64,000 bases of DNA, from positions 682,001-746,000 of the forward strand of contig CAWJIH010000009.1 in assembly GCA_963842975.1 (NCBI GenBank), written 5' to 3'. The translations under genes and the position numbers were made by a program. Below, one piece after another: positions 15,032-24,676 of this stretch. The stretch is from JACJWR01 sp963842975. Lineage in GTDB: Bacteria > Actinomycetota > Actinomycetes > S36-B12 > UBA10799. The notes under the pieces were generated by a model. That model saw only the letters and a list, made by a program, of their open reading frames with translations, searched no databases and was not told the origin of the DNA. Position 1 is the stretch's first letter. Every line of letters starts with the position of its first letter.

Positions 15032-16872
15032 GCGCCACCCGCACTCCACCGCCGACTCACTCTGGGCGTGCTCAGCAGGGTTCCGGCGGGCGGCCAAAGC
15101 GAAGTATCTTCCAGCGATTTCGGACTGGTGACCTCACATATCGACGGGGCAGCCCGACCCGGCGGATGCGAGGGGTGTCGCTGGCACTGGTAATCGTGAC
15201 TGTCATCTCGATGCTGAGACTGATCCAGATTCAGATCGTGGACACCGGTGCGATGGCCGAACGGGCCGAGATCGCTCGCCTTGCCAAGACCGAACTCACG
15301 GGCGAACGAGGCACCATCTACGACATCAACGGGATGCCGCTAGCACAGTCCGTTGAGTCCTACCACCTTGCTGTCGATCAGACCTTGATCGAGGATGCGC
15401 CTGCGCTCGCGAATCAGATTGCTCCGATTCTGAACCTGCCCGTGGACGAACTCCAGGCCTCGATGGCCGGCGATTCGAAGTTCGCCTATCTCGCACGATT
15501 CGTCAACCCGGAGCAAGTGGCAGCCATCCGCGAACTCGAAAACCCGGCTTTCGGCTTCGAACCGACGCAGCGCCGCGACTACCCGGGCGGAGAACTCGGG
15601 GCCAACGTCATCGGGTACGTCGGGCTGGACGGGCACGGGCTGGCAGGTGTGGAAGCCTCATACGAGGACACTTTGGCCGGCGTGGACGGGGTGCGCCGGG
15701 TGGAAGTGGCCAACGGTCGGCTGATCCCGACTGCCACCGATGAGCTTGTCGCTCCCGTGCCGGGTGATTCCATTCGGCTGACCTTGGACCGTGACTTGCA
15801 GTACCTGGCCCAAGACGCAATCAGTCGGCAGGTGTCTGCGTCACGGGCCGAAAGCGGCACCGTGATCGTGATGGAAGTCAAGACCGGCCGAATTCTGGCG
15901 ATGGCGTCGGTGCCCACCGTCGATGCCAACGACCCGGGCGCAGGCAAACAGGAGGACCTGCAGAATCGAGCCGTCGTCGAAGCTTTCGAGCCGGGGTCAA
16001 CGTCGAAGATCATGACCATGGCAGCAGTCATCAACGAAGGTAAGGCTGATCCGCTCACGGAATTCACGGTCAAGGACAGCATCGAACGTGGCACCAACAC
16101 CTTCCGGGATCACGACCCCCATCCGACCTATGAGATGACACTCGCAGGTGTCTTGGCGAAGTCCAGCAACACCGCTTCGATCGAGGCTGCGGAACTCATC
16201 GGGGAGGAGAAGTTCCTGGAGTACCTGCGCCGATTCGGGGTCGGCACCCCCACCGGAGCCGGCTTCCCCGGCGAGGCCAGCGGGTACGTTCCGCCGCTGA
16301 AGGATTGGACTGACTCAACCTTCCCGACGCTCTCCTTCGGACAGGGACTGTCCGTGTCGGCCCTGCAGATCACCTCGATCTTCCAAACCATCGCGAACGA
16401 AGGCGTGCGAGTGCAGCCGCACATCGTGGAGGCCATCATCGAAGGCGATGGCGACGAGGTCGTCGTGGAGGACGCCGAAACCACCAAAGTTGTGGAGCCA
16501 GAAACGGCCGAGGCGGTGCTGAAGATGATGGAGGGCGTGGTGAGCGAGGATGGTACCGCCGCCAACGCTGCCATCCCTGGCTACCGCGTCGGTGGCAAGA
16601 CCGGAACCGCGAACCGGATCGACGACAGTTGCGGTTGTTACCGGGGCTACACCGCCAGTTTCATCGGAGTGGCGCCGGCGGATGATCCGGAACTCGTCAC
16701 GGCAGTCATCGTGCAAGACCCCAAGGGCACCTACATGGGCTCGACAAACGGAGCGCCGGTATTCCAACAAGTGATGACCGCAGCGTTGATCTCCCTCGGC
16801 ATTCCGCCCACTGGTAACGACGAGCCCTTGCTACCGATCTTCGTCGACGATCAGCCGAACTCGAAATCCTGA
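15028..16872 (+). CDS. ftsI: Peptidoglycan D,D-transpeptidase FtsI (PBP3/PBP2B class)
   Basis: A 614-residue class B penicillin-binding protein. A basic cytoplasmic tail is followed by one membrane anchor (about residues 48-66), then a dimerisation domain containing the ERGTIYDING start and TQRRDYPGGELGANVIGYVG. The transpeptidase domain has the three active-site motifs: STSK (Ser324-Lys327), SSN in LAKSSNTAS, and KTGT (524-527). It cross-links septal peptidoglycan with FtsW. ATG overlaps the ftsL stop by 4 bp. Two cysteines in DDSCGCYRG near the C-terminus are an uncommon detail. Confidence 0.95.
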   Translation: MSATRTPPPTHSGRAQQGSGGRPKRSIFQRFRTGDLTYRRGSPTRRMRGVSLALVIVTVISMLRLIQIQIVDTGAMAERAEIARLAKTELTGERGTIYDINGMPLAQSVESYHLAVDQTLIEDAPALANQIAPILNLPVDELQASMAGDSKFAYLARFVNPEQVAAIRELENPAFGFEPTQRRDYPGGELGANVIGYVGLDGHGLAGVEASYEDTLAGVDGVRRVEVANGRLIPTATDELVAPVPGDSIRLTLDRDLQYLAQDAISRQVSASRAESGTVIVMEVKTGRILAMASVPTVDANDPGAGKQEDLQNRAVVEAFEPGSTSKIMTMAAVINEGKADPLTEFTVKDSIERGTNTFRDHDPHPTYEMTLAGVLAKSSNTASIEAAELIGEEKFLEYLRRFGVGTPTGAGFPGEASGYVPPLKDWTDSTFPTLSFGQGLSVSALQITSIFQTIANEGVRVQPHIVEAIIEGDGDEVVVEDAETTKVVEPETAEAVLKMMEGVVSEDGTAANAAIPGYRVGGKTGTANRIDDSCGCYRGYTASFIGVAPADDPELVTAVIVQDPKGTYMGSTNGAPVFQQVMTAALISLGIPPTGNDEPLLPIFVDDQPNSKS

Positions 16873-16876
16873 CGCC

Positions 16877-18373
16877 GTGGTTATCCCTTCGCCCCGGCCA
16901 CAGCCGCGACCCGTAGCCCTCGCAGATCTCTTCCCGGACGCCTCCCTCGGCTCCGACCTAAGTGTCACCGGGATCGCGATGGACTCCCGCGCAGTACAGC
17001 CTGGGGACCTCTACGTCGCAGTAGCCGGCGCTAATGTGCACGGCGCAACCTTCATCGATGCAGTGGTCGAGCGCGGTGCCCGGGCGGTACTCACCGACGC
17101 GGTCGGCGCGGAGATCATCCGGCGGTCAGACCACGCCGGAGGTGTTGTGACGGTGGTGGTGCCGGATCCACGGGCCCAGGCCGGTCTCGTGGCCTCGGCA
17201 ATCTACCGAAACCCCTCGTCGGAACTGATCGTCGTGGGCATCACCGGTACGAATGGCAAGACCACCATGAGTTTCCTCATCGAGGCGGTGCTGGTCGCGG
17301 CTGGGCACACCACCGGTGTCATGGGCACGACTGGGCACCGGATTGCCGATGTGAGTGTGCCCACCGAGCGCACGACGCCGGAAGCAGTCGATGTGCACGC
17401 CATCTTGGGTTACATGCGCGAGCAGGGTGCCACTGCGGTGGTCATGGAGGTGTCCTCGCATGCCATGGCGTTCGGTCGGGTCGTCGGGGTGGATTTCGAT
17501 GTCGCGGTGTTCACCAACCTCACTCAAGACCACCTGGACTTCCACGGCACGATGGAAGCCTATTTCGAAGCGAAGGCTCAACTGTTCGCACTCGCTGGGC
17601 AGCGAATCATCTGTGTGGACGACGACTGGGGCTCGCAGTTGGCGCAGCGCTGGCCAGCGGCGATCACTTACGGCGTCAACAACTCCGACGCGCAGTGGCG
17701 GGCGGAATCCATCGAACCCCGCGGGCATGGCAGCGACTTCACAATGGTGACCCCAGATGGCGACACGGCAGCCGCCCACGTCGGGCTGCCCGGTCTATTC
17801 AACGTCGCCAATGCACTCGGTGCCCTGGCCACCGCTGCGGTGCTGGGCGTCGACGCCCCCACCGCGGTGGCAGGCGTCGCTGCGTGTCCCGGGGTGCCTG
17901 GGAGGATGCAGGCCGTGCCGAACGGCCGTGAGGTGCGCGCTTACGTCGACTATGCGCACACTCCGGACGCAGTCGAGCGGGCGATCAGCGCGCCCGGTGG
18001 GCGGGTGATCGCAGTCCTGGGATGCGGTGGCGATCGCGACGTCACCAAGCGTCCGCAGATGGGAGCGGCCGCGGCCCGATTGGCCGACGTCCTGATCGTG
18101 ACCGACGACAATCCGCGATCCGAAGATCCGGCGGCGATCCGAGCGGCGATGATGGCAGGTGTTCAGGCTGTGCCACCTGCCGAGTGTGCCGAGGTCCACG
18201 AGATCGGCGACCGACGGGCGGCCATTCGTGCGGCGGTGGCGATGGCCGCACCCGGGGACGCGGTGCTGATACTGGGCAAAGGGCATGAGCGCGGCCAGCA
18301 AGTAGGCTCCGTCACGCACCACTTCGATGATGTTGAGGAACTCGCTTCGGCGCTGGAGGTGACCGGGAAATGA
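16877..18373 (+). CDS. murE: UDP-MurNAc-L-Ala-D-Glu:meso-diaminopimelate ligase MurE
   Basis: A 498-residue Mur ligase. It has the N-terminal UDP-binding domain (GIAMDSRAVQPGDLYVA), the ATP P-loop GITGTNGKTT, the central HxxH-like region with FTNLTQDHLDFHGTMEAYFEAKA, and the C-terminal YAHTPDAVE and GCGGDRD. The DDNPRSEDP motif contains DNPR, which in this family marks meso-diaminopimelate as the added amino acid. It adds the third residue of the stem peptide. GTG 16877 starts 4 bp after ftsI. It overlaps murF by 4 bp. Confidence 0.95.
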   Translation: MVIPSPRPQPRPVALADLFPDASLGSDLSVTGIAMDSRAVQPGDLYVAVAGANVHGATFIDAVVERGARAVLTDAVGAEIIRRSDHAGGVVTVVVPDPRAQAGLVASAIYRNPSSELIVVGITGTNGKTTMSFLIEAVLVAAGHTTGVMGTTGHRIADVSVPTERTTPEAVDVHAILGYMREQGATAVVMEVSSHAMAFGRVVGVDFDVAVFTNLTQDHLDFHGTMEAYFEAKAQLFALAGQRIICVDDDWGSQLAQRWPAAITYGVNNSDAQWRAESIEPRGHGSDFTMVTPDGDTAAAHVGLPGLFNVANALGALATAAVLGVDAPTAVAGVAACPGVPGRMQAVPNGREVRAYVDYAHTPDAVERAISAPGGRVIAVLGCGGDRDVTKRPQMGAAAARLADVLIVTDDNPRSEDPAAIRAAMMAGVQAVPPAECAEVHEIGDRRAAIRAAVAMAAPGDAVLILGKGHERGQQVGSVTHHFDDVEELASALEVTGK

Positions 18374-19782
18374 TCCCAATGACGCTCCCAGAGGTGGTTG
18401 CGGCAGTCGGCGGGCAATTGCACATGCCCCACACGCCTGCAGCGGAAGACCCTGCCTCCCGGGTGATCACCGGGGTGGCGATCGACTCCCGCAAAGTGAC
18501 CGCAGGGGACCTCTTCATCGCGATTGCCGGGGAACGTACCGACGGCCATGACCACGCGGCAGACGCGCTGGCCGCTGGGGCCGTGGCGGTGCTGTGTGAA
18601 AGGCCGATCCCGGTCGGACCAGCAATCGTGGTGGCAAACAGTGTGGCCGCTCTGGGACAACTCGCCACTGCGGTGTTGGGTCGGCTGCCGGAATTGGTCA
18701 CGATCGGGATCACTGGATCATCTGGCAAGACGTCGACCAAAGACATGCTCGGCCAAGTGCTCGCCACCTATGGGCCGACGGTCGCTCCGCAGGGGTCGTT
18801 CAACAACGAACTGGGCCTGCCCCTGACCGTGCTCAGCTGCGATGCGGACACCCGCTATCTGGTGCTGGAAATGGGTGCCCGGGGAAAAGGTCACATCTCC
18901 TACCTATGTGGCATTGCCCCGCCTGATGTGGGTGTGGTGCTGAACGTCGGACTGGCCCACGTGGGCGAATTCGGTGGCCAGGCCGCCATTGCCGAGGCAA
19001 AGTCGGAACTCGTCACAGGGTTGAAACCCAGCGGTCTGGCAGTGCTCAACGCCGATGATCCGCTTGTGCGGGCGATGGGTTCGCGGACGCCGGCTCGAGT
19101 TGTCGAGTTTGGCGAGTCGCCGAGTGCCGCGGTGCGTTTCAGTGATGTCACGTTGGACGCCCTGGCTCGGGCATCATTCGTGTTGCACCACGACGGACAT
19201 GAGGCCGAAGTGTCGCTGCAGGTTTCCGGGGAGCACATGGCTGCCAACGCGGCGGCAGCCGGAGCGGTGGCGCTGGGGCTGGGGATGCCGCTGCCGGCGG
19301 TTGCCTCCGCCTTGTCGGCGGCCATCTCGCAAAGTCGTTGGCGGATGGAGATCCGCCAGACCGACGACGGTGTCACGGTGATCAACGATGCGTACAACGC
19401 GAATCCGGAATCGATGCGGGCCGCGCTTAAGGCTCTGGTAGCCATGGGGCGTGCGTCCGGTGGGCGCACCTGGGCGGTGCTAGGGGAGATGCTCGAACTC
19501 GGTGACGCGGCGCTGACGGAGCACGATGGCATTGGGCGACTCGCGGTACGCCTCGATGTCAATCGGCTAGTGGTCGTCGGGGAAGGCGCTCGAACGCTGC
19601 ACATGGGTGCCGCACACGAAGGATCGTGGGGTAACGAGTCGATGTGGGTGCCCGACATCGAAGGCGCCTTGGCCGTGCTCCGAGCCGAACTGGCCCCAGG
19701 TGATCTGGTGCTGGTCAAGGCCTCCCGAGCCGCTGGACTGGAACGGATCGCCATGGAGTTGCTAGCGGAGGACCTAGCATGA
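18370..19782 (+). CDS. murF: UDP-MurNAc-tripeptide:D-Ala-D-Ala ligase MurF
   Basis: A 470-residue Mur ligase that adds D-Ala-D-Ala to the tripeptide precursor. Motifs: VAIDSRKVTAGDLFIAI (N-domain), P-loop GITGSSGKTSTKD, NNELGLPLTVL, EMGARGKGHI, LNVGLAHVGEFG and, in the C-domain, INDAYNANPESM and WAVLGEMLELG. The start overlaps the murE stop by 4 bp and the stop overlaps mraY by 4 bp, so tight translational coupling continues through the cluster. Confidence 0.95.
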   Translation: MIPMTLPEVVAAVGGQLHMPHTPAAEDPASRVITGVAIDSRKVTAGDLFIAIAGERTDGHDHAADALAAGAVAVLCERPIPVGPAIVVANSVAALGQLATAVLGRLPELVTIGITGSSGKTSTKDMLGQVLATYGPTVAPQGSFNNELGLPLTVLSCDADTRYLVLEMGARGKGHISYLCGIAPPDVGVVLNVGLAHVGEFGGQAAIAEAKSELVTGLKPSGLAVLNADDPLVRAMGSRTPARVVEFGESPSAAVRFSDVTLDALARASFVLHHDGHEAEVSLQVSGEHMAANAAAAGAVALGLGMPLPAVASALSAAISQSRWRMEIRQTDDGVTVINDAYNANPESMRAALKALVAMGRASGGRTWAVLGEMLELGDAALTEHDGIGRLAVRLDVNRLVVVGEGARTLHMGAAHEGSWGNESMWVPDIEGALAVLRAELAPGDLVLVKASRAAGLERIAMELLAEDLA

Positions 19783-20846
19783 TTCAAGTCGTGCTGGCGG
19801 CTGCGGTCGCGTTAGCAGTAAGCCTGCTGGGGACCCCGCTACTCATCTACATCCTGCGCCGCCATCGGCTTTCCCAGGCCATTCGAGTCTCCAAGGATGG
19901 CATCCAGTACCCAGAGCATGAGGGGAAGAAGGGCACACCCAGCATGGGTGGGCTCGCGGTGATCATCGCGGTGCTGCTGGGGTACCTCGTCGCGCACCTG
20001 GTGGTCTGGCGACCACCGACAGTCAGTGGTTTGTTGGCCATCTACCTCACCGTGGGTTTGGGTTTGGTCGGAATGGTCGACGACTACCTGAAGATCTTCA
20101 AGCAGCGCAGCACTGGTGTCCGGGCCCGCACCAAACTCGGCGGCCAGGCTTTCGTGGGCATCTCGTTCGCGATCATGGCCTTGTCGTTTCCTGACGCATA
20201 CGGGCGCACGCCAGCTTCGCAGGCCATTTCTTTCGTCCGTGACACCCCCATCGTGCTGCCGCTGTTTCTAGCAGTGTTGTGGATTTGGCTGCTCATCACC
20301 GCCACCACCAATGCGGTGAACCTCACCGACGGACTAGATGGTTTGGCAGCCGGGGCCGCGGTGGCGAGCTTCGCGGCTTTCGCGCTGCTCGGGGTATGGC
20401 AGTACGGGCAGAACTGCTCCTTCACCCGATTCGAACGCTGCTACGAGGTGCGCGATCCACTCGATCTTGCCGTGTTCGCGGCGGCCTGCGCCGGCGCGTG
20501 TGTGGGATTCCTGTGGTGGAACACCTCGCCAGCGCAGATCTTCATGGGGGACACCGGCTCGCTGGCGATCGGTGGGGCGATCGCAGCGTTGGCGGTCTTC
20601 AGCCAGACCGAACTGCTGCTCATCTTCATCGGCGGGCTCTTCCTGCTCACCACCGTCTCGGTGATCCTGCAGGTGGCGTCGTTCAAGCTGACTGGCAAGC
20701 GGATTTTCCGGATGGCCCCGCTGCACCATCACTTTGAGCTCAAGGGCTGGGGAGAAGTCACCATTGTGACTCGATTCTGGATTCTCCAAGGCTTGTTCGT
20801 CGGAGCCGGACTCTCACTGTTCTACGCGGAATGGGTGCGCACATGA
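19779..20846 (+). CDS. mraY: Phospho-N-acetylmuramoyl-pentapeptide transferase MraY
   Basis: A 355-residue polytopic membrane enzyme (about ten transmembrane helices) that transfers phospho-MurNAc-pentapeptide to undecaprenyl phosphate, making lipid I. Catalytic and substrate motifs are present: GTPSMGGL near residue 52, VDDYLKIFKQRSTGVRARTKL with the paired aspartates, NLTDGLDGLAAG, and the C-terminal MAPLHHHFELKGW with its histidine triad. It follows murF and precedes murD with 4-bp overlaps on both sides. Confidence 0.96.
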   Translation: MIQVVLAAAVALAVSLLGTPLLIYILRRHRLSQAIRVSKDGIQYPEHEGKKGTPSMGGLAVIIAVLLGYLVAHLVVWRPPTVSGLLAIYLTVGLGLVGMVDDYLKIFKQRSTGVRARTKLGGQAFVGISFAIMALSFPDAYGRTPASQAISFVRDTPIVLPLFLAVLWIWLLITATTNAVNLTDGLDGLAAGAAVASFAAFALLGVWQYGQNCSFTRFERCYEVRDPLDLAVFAAACAGACVGFLWWNTSPAQIFMGDTGSLAIGGAIAALAVFSQTELLLIFIGGLFLLTTVSVILQVASFKLTGKRIFRMAPLHHHFELKGWGEVTIVTRFWILQGLFVGAGLSLFYAEWVRT

Positions 20847-22282
20847 GCCAGCAGGACGGTCCCGGATACGGCCTCGACGTACCACCCGAATCGCTGCACG
20901 TCATCGTCACCGGACTCGGGGTTGCCGGCTATTCGGCCGCCGCGGCGCTGCTCGGGCGAGGTGGTCGCGTCACCGTGATCGACTCGTTCGACAACGACGA
21001 GTTGGCTGAGAAAGCGCGGATCCTGGAGGTGCTCGGCGCGGACGTCCGGCTGGGCGCTGGAAGTGAACTCCCTCCCGGCGACGTGCTTGTGGTGTCCACC
21101 GGCATCAAGCTGGAGTCGCCGTGGATCGCCGCTGCCCGAGAACGCGGCACGCCGATCTGGGGGGAGTTCGAACTCGCCTGGCGGCTGCGACCAGCGACCG
21201 GGGCTGCCGAGTGGCTCTACATCACCGGGACCAATGGCAAGACCACCACCACGATCATGGCGGCGTCCATGCTGGCTGCCGCCGGCCTGCGGACAGCGGC
21301 CGTGGGCAACATCGGCGTCAGCCTGATCGACGCGGTGATTCACCCAGACCCCTACGACGTGCTCGTCGTGGAGGTCGGAGCGCCACACCTGCCCTTCGTC
21401 TATTCGGTGTCGCCGCTGGCCACGGTCTGTCTGAACGTTGCTCCGGATCACGTCGACTACTTCGGTAGCTACCCGGAGTACGTGGCAGTCAAGGGCACCG
21501 CCTACGAACGCACCAAAGTTGCCTGCGTCTACAACACCGCGGACCCCGTCACCGAGCAGATGGTGCGTGACGCCGAGGTAGTCGAGGGGTGCCGTGCGAT
21601 CGGAATCACTCTTGGCATCCCACGGCCCAGTCAGCTCGGGGTGGTCGAAGACCTGCTGGTGGATCGAGCTTTTGTCGCTGAACGTGCCACCTCGGCGCAG
21701 GAACTCGCTTCGGTGTCCGATGTGCGACCGCCAGCGCCGCATCAGGTCGAAAATGCGCTGGCAGCGGCAGCTTTGGTGCGTGCCTTTGGGGTGTCCTCGG
21801 GCGCGATCCGGCAGGGCCTGCGGACTTTCGAGCCAGCGCTGCACCGCATCGCCGATGTGGGGACGGTCGATGGGGTTGCGTACATCGATGACTCGAAGGC
21901 CACCAATTGGCACGCTGCTCTGACGTCTTTGCGGGCGTTTGACTCGGTGGTGTGGGTGGCTGGCGGGCAGGCCAAAGGTCAAGATTTCGATGAACTTGTG
22001 ACCGCCACCGCCGACCGAATGAAGGCCGTCGTGCTCCTGGGCATCGACCGCGCGGTCATTGCAGACTCACTTGCCCGACACGCGCCGCATTTGCCGATAG
22101 TTGAGGTCCCCGACACCGACACTGGTGCGATGACATCCGTGGTACGAGCCGCCGCCGACCTCGCCACACCTGGTGACACTGTGCTGCTGGCCCCGGGGTG
22201 CGCCTCGCGGGACATGTACGTGGACTACGCCGAACGAGGTGACGCCTTCGCGCAGGCAGTCCGCGCACTCGGGGGGTCGTGA
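20843..22282 (+). CDS. murD: UDP-MurNAc-L-Ala:D-glutamate ligase MurD
   Basis: A 479-residue Mur ligase adding D-Glu to UDP-MurNAc-L-Ala. Motifs: N-terminal HVIVTGLGVAGYSAA, SPWIAAARERGTPIWGEFELAWRL, P-loop ITGTNGKTTTT, NVAPDHVDYFGSYPEYVAVK, the C-domain HRIADVGTVDGVAYIDDSKAT, and LLAPGCASRDMYVDYAERG. ATG 20843 was chosen over ATG 20831 because it makes the ATGA overlap seen at other junctions in this operon. Cytoplasmic. Confidence 0.95.
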   Translation: MSQQDGPGYGLDVPPESLHVIVTGLGVAGYSAAAALLGRGGRVTVIDSFDNDELAEKARILEVLGADVRLGAGSELPPGDVLVVSTGIKLESPWIAAARERGTPIWGEFELAWRLRPATGAAEWLYITGTNGKTTTTIMAASMLAAAGLRTAAVGNIGVSLIDAVIHPDPYDVLVVEVGAPHLPFVYSVSPLATVCLNVAPDHVDYFGSYPEYVAVKGTAYERTKVACVYNTADPVTEQMVRDAEVVEGCRAIGITLGIPRPSQLGVVEDLLVDRAFVAERATSAQELASVSDVRPPAPHQVENALAAAALVRAFGVSSGAIRQGLRTFEPALHRIADVGTVDGVAYIDDSKATNWHAALTSLRAFDSVVWVAGGQAKGQDFDELVTATADRMKAVVLLGIDRAVIADSLARHAPHLPIVEVPDTDTGAMTSVVRAAADLATPGDTVLLAPGCASRDMYVDYAERGDAFAQAVRALGGS

Positions 22283-22286
22283 CGCC

Positions 22287-23585
22287 GTGTCGTGGACCGA
22301 CACACCGCGACTGCGCCGCCGTACCGGGGAATCCAAAGAATCCGACCGGCGCCTCGCATTCCTGGATCACCCCCTCGCGGACTACACGCTGCTGCTGATC
22401 ATCACCGTGGCGTTGCTCGGCATCGGCCTGGTGATGGTGTTCAGCGCCTCGTCGGTGGATTCCATCGCCGACGGCGGTTCGATGTTCAGCCAGTTCCAGA
22501 AACAGCTGCTCGCCGCACTCCTGGGCGTGCCAGCCATGTTGTGGTTGTCTCGGAGGCCGCTGCACTTCTTTGTCCGCGCGGCGCCGCTGTTGATGACTGT
22601 CGCCTTGATCCTGCTCGTACTCGTGCTGATTCCCGGGATCGGCGTCAACGTCGGCGGCCAGCAAAACTGGATTCGCATGCCCGGTGGGTTCAACCTGCAG
22701 CCCAGCGAGATTGCCAAACTAGCCCTGGTTCTTTGGGGTGCGCGGCTGCTGAGCATGCGCTCCGGATCGTGGGACAACTGGAAAGCCGTCACCCTGCCGT
22801 TCCTGCCGATGTCGGCGCTGATCGTTCTGCTGGTGTTGCTGGAAGGCGACGTGGGTACTGCGTTGGTGTTCATACCGATGGTGGCCATGATGCTGCTGGT
22901 GGTCGGTGTGCCGCTGCGGCTGTTTGCGGTGGCGGGAACCTCGCTGCTATTGGTGATTGCCTACATGTCCGTCACTGAGGGCTACCGAATGCAGCGTTTT
23001 GCCACCTGGTTGAACCCAGAGGCCGATCCGGAAGGTGCCGGCTGGCAGGTGATTCACGGTCGGATGGCGTTGGCCACTGGCGGCTGGTGGGGTGTTGGGC
23101 TGGGGGCCAGCCGGGAGAAATGGGGGAGTCTGCCGGAGGCCCACAACGACTTCATCTTTGCCATCATCGGTGAAGAACTCGGACTCATCGGCACTTTGTT
23201 GGTGATGTTGCTGTTCCTGTTCTTCGGGCTCGTTGGCATCCGGGTCGCCCGTCGGACCCACTCGTTGTTCGTGCGTTTGGCCACCGTGGCGATGGTGGCT
23301 TGGATCGTCACCCAATCGATGATCAATATTGGGGCGGTTATCGGCACGATGCCGGTCACCGGCGTGCCGCTGCCGCTGGTCTCCTACGGGGGTACGTCAC
23401 TGCTGTTCACGCTGTGCGCAATGGGTGTGCTGCTGGCGTTCGCTCGCCAGGAGCCCGCCGCCGCTGCCACGATTCGAGCACGTTCGCTGCAACGCCGTCG
23501 CATGAAGCACGTGTCCCGGGCGCAGGCTGCTGCTCGAAACACCGCCGCACAATCTGGGTCCGGCTCTGCGATGGGTAGGTCGTGA
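22287..23585 (+). CDS. ftsW: Septal peptidoglycan glycosyltransferase FtsW
   Basis: A 432-residue SEDS-family polymerase with about ten transmembrane helices. It polymerises lipid II at the septum in complex with FtsI. Family landmarks: SASSVDSIADGGSMFSQFQKQ, the QNWIRMPGGFNLQPSEIAKL segment, LLEGDVGTALVFIPM, EAHNDFIFAIIGEELG with the catalytic aspartate region, and the C-terminal GVPLPLVSYGGTSLL. A basic tail (QRRRMKHVSRAQ) follows. GTG 22287 begins 4 bp after the murD stop; the open frame upstream of it is inside murD. Confidence 0.94.
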   Translation: MSWTDTPRLRRRTGESKESDRRLAFLDHPLADYTLLLIITVALLGIGLVMVFSASSVDSIADGGSMFSQFQKQLLAALLGVPAMLWLSRRPLHFFVRAAPLLMTVALILLVLVLIPGIGVNVGGQQNWIRMPGGFNLQPSEIAKLALVLWGARLLSMRSGSWDNWKAVTLPFLPMSALIVLLVLLEGDVGTALVFIPMVAMMLLVVGVPLRLFAVAGTSLLLVIAYMSVTEGYRMQRFATWLNPEADPEGAGWQVIHGRMALATGGWWGVGLGASREKWGSLPEAHNDFIFAIIGEELGLIGTLLVMLLFLFFGLVGIRVARRTHSLFVRLATVAMVAWIVTQSMINIGAVIGTMPVTGVPLPLVSYGGTSLLFTLCAMGVLLAFARQEPAAAATIRARSLQRRRMKHVSRAQAAARNTAAQSGSGSAMGRS

Positions 23586-24676
23586 TGCACGTCGTGGTGG
23601 CAGGCGGGGGAACCGCCGGGCACATTGAGCCCGCCCTGAATCTCGCCGACGCGCTAGTGGCCCACGATCCGTCGATCACGGTATCGGCGATCGGTACCAG
23701 CAAGGGCTTGGAGACCACTTTGGTCCCGGCGCGCGGCTACGAGTTAGACATCGTCGAGCCCATCCCGATGCCCCGCACCATCAACGGCCAGTTGGTGACG
23801 CTGCCAGCTCGCGTGCGCTCCTCGGTGCGTTCGGCCCGCGACGTGCTCGAGCGACGACAGGCCGACGTGGTGGTCGGTTTCGGTGGTTATGTCGCCCTGT
23901 CTGCCTACTTGGCTGCCCGCAAGCGGGTGCCGATCGTGGTCCATGAGGCGAACGCAAAAGCGGGTTTGGCCAATCGGATCGGCGCCAAGTTCACCACCTA
24001 CGTAGCCGAGACCGTGCCAGGTTCGCTCCCGGGGGCGAGCGTCGTGGGTCTTCCGCTGCGGCCAGTGATCGCACACCTGGACCGCCCGGCGGAACGAGCT
24101 GCGGCCAGAGAGTTCTTCGGCCTTCCCAGCGAGCAGCCGGTGCTGTTTGTGTTCGGCGGTTCTCAGGGTGCGCGGCGGGTCAACGACACCATCGTTGCGG
24201 CAGCCGCGGAACTGTCCGAGTCCGGTGTCGCGGTGCTGCACGCGGTGGGACGCAAGAACGCAGACCAACGGCCGGTGCCAGCGCCGGCGGGATTTGTCAC
24301 CGTCGACTATGTCGACCGGATGGACCTCGCCTACGCAGCTGCAGATTTGGCCCTGTGTCGAGCCGGGGCGATGACTGTTGCTGAACTCAGTGCGGTCGGG
24401 CTGCCGGCGGTGTACGTACCGTTACCGGTCGGCAACGGCGAGCAACGCCGCAATGCCGCTGGCGTGATCGATGCTGGTGGTGGCGTGGCCATTGCCGACG
24501 AAGACCTGAATGTCACTACGCTGCTGGACATAGTGGTTCCGCTTATTTCGAACTCAAACACCATCGAAACGATGTCGCGGGCAGCCACTGCACAAGGCAC
24601 CCGAGGGGCCACCGAGAAGTTGGTGCAGATGACGCTGAGCGCCGCAGCCGCAGGAGGATCGAATGTCCAGCAATGA
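23582..24676 (+). CDS. murG: UDP-GlcNAc:lipid I N-acetylglucosaminyltransferase MurG
   Basis: A GT28 enzyme of 363-364 residues that converts lipid I to lipid II at the inner face of the membrane. It starts with HVVVAGGGTAGHIEPALNLADAL, followed by GFGGYVALSAYLAARKRVPIVVHEANAKAGLANR. The C-domain has VFGGSQGARRVN and LCRAGAMTVAELSAVGLPAVYVPLP. Either GTG 23582 (GTGA overlap with ftsW) or the following ATG 23585 can be the start; the products differ by one residue. Confidence 0.95.
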   Translation: MMHVVVAGGGTAGHIEPALNLADALVAHDPSITVSAIGTSKGLETTLVPARGYELDIVEPIPMPRTINGQLVTLPARVRSSVRSARDVLERRQADVVVGFGGYVALSAYLAARKRVPIVVHEANAKAGLANRIGAKFTTYVAETVPGSLPGASVVGLPLRPVIAHLDRPAERAAAREFFGLPSEQPVLFVFGGSQGARRVNDTIVAAAAELSESGVAVLHAVGRKNADQRPVPAPAGFVTVDYVDRMDLAYAAADLALCRAGAMTVAELSAVGLPAVYVPLPVGNGEQRRNAAGVIDAGGGVAIADEDLNVTTLLDIVVPLISNSNTIETMSRAATAQGTRGATEKLVQMTLSAAAAGGSNVQQ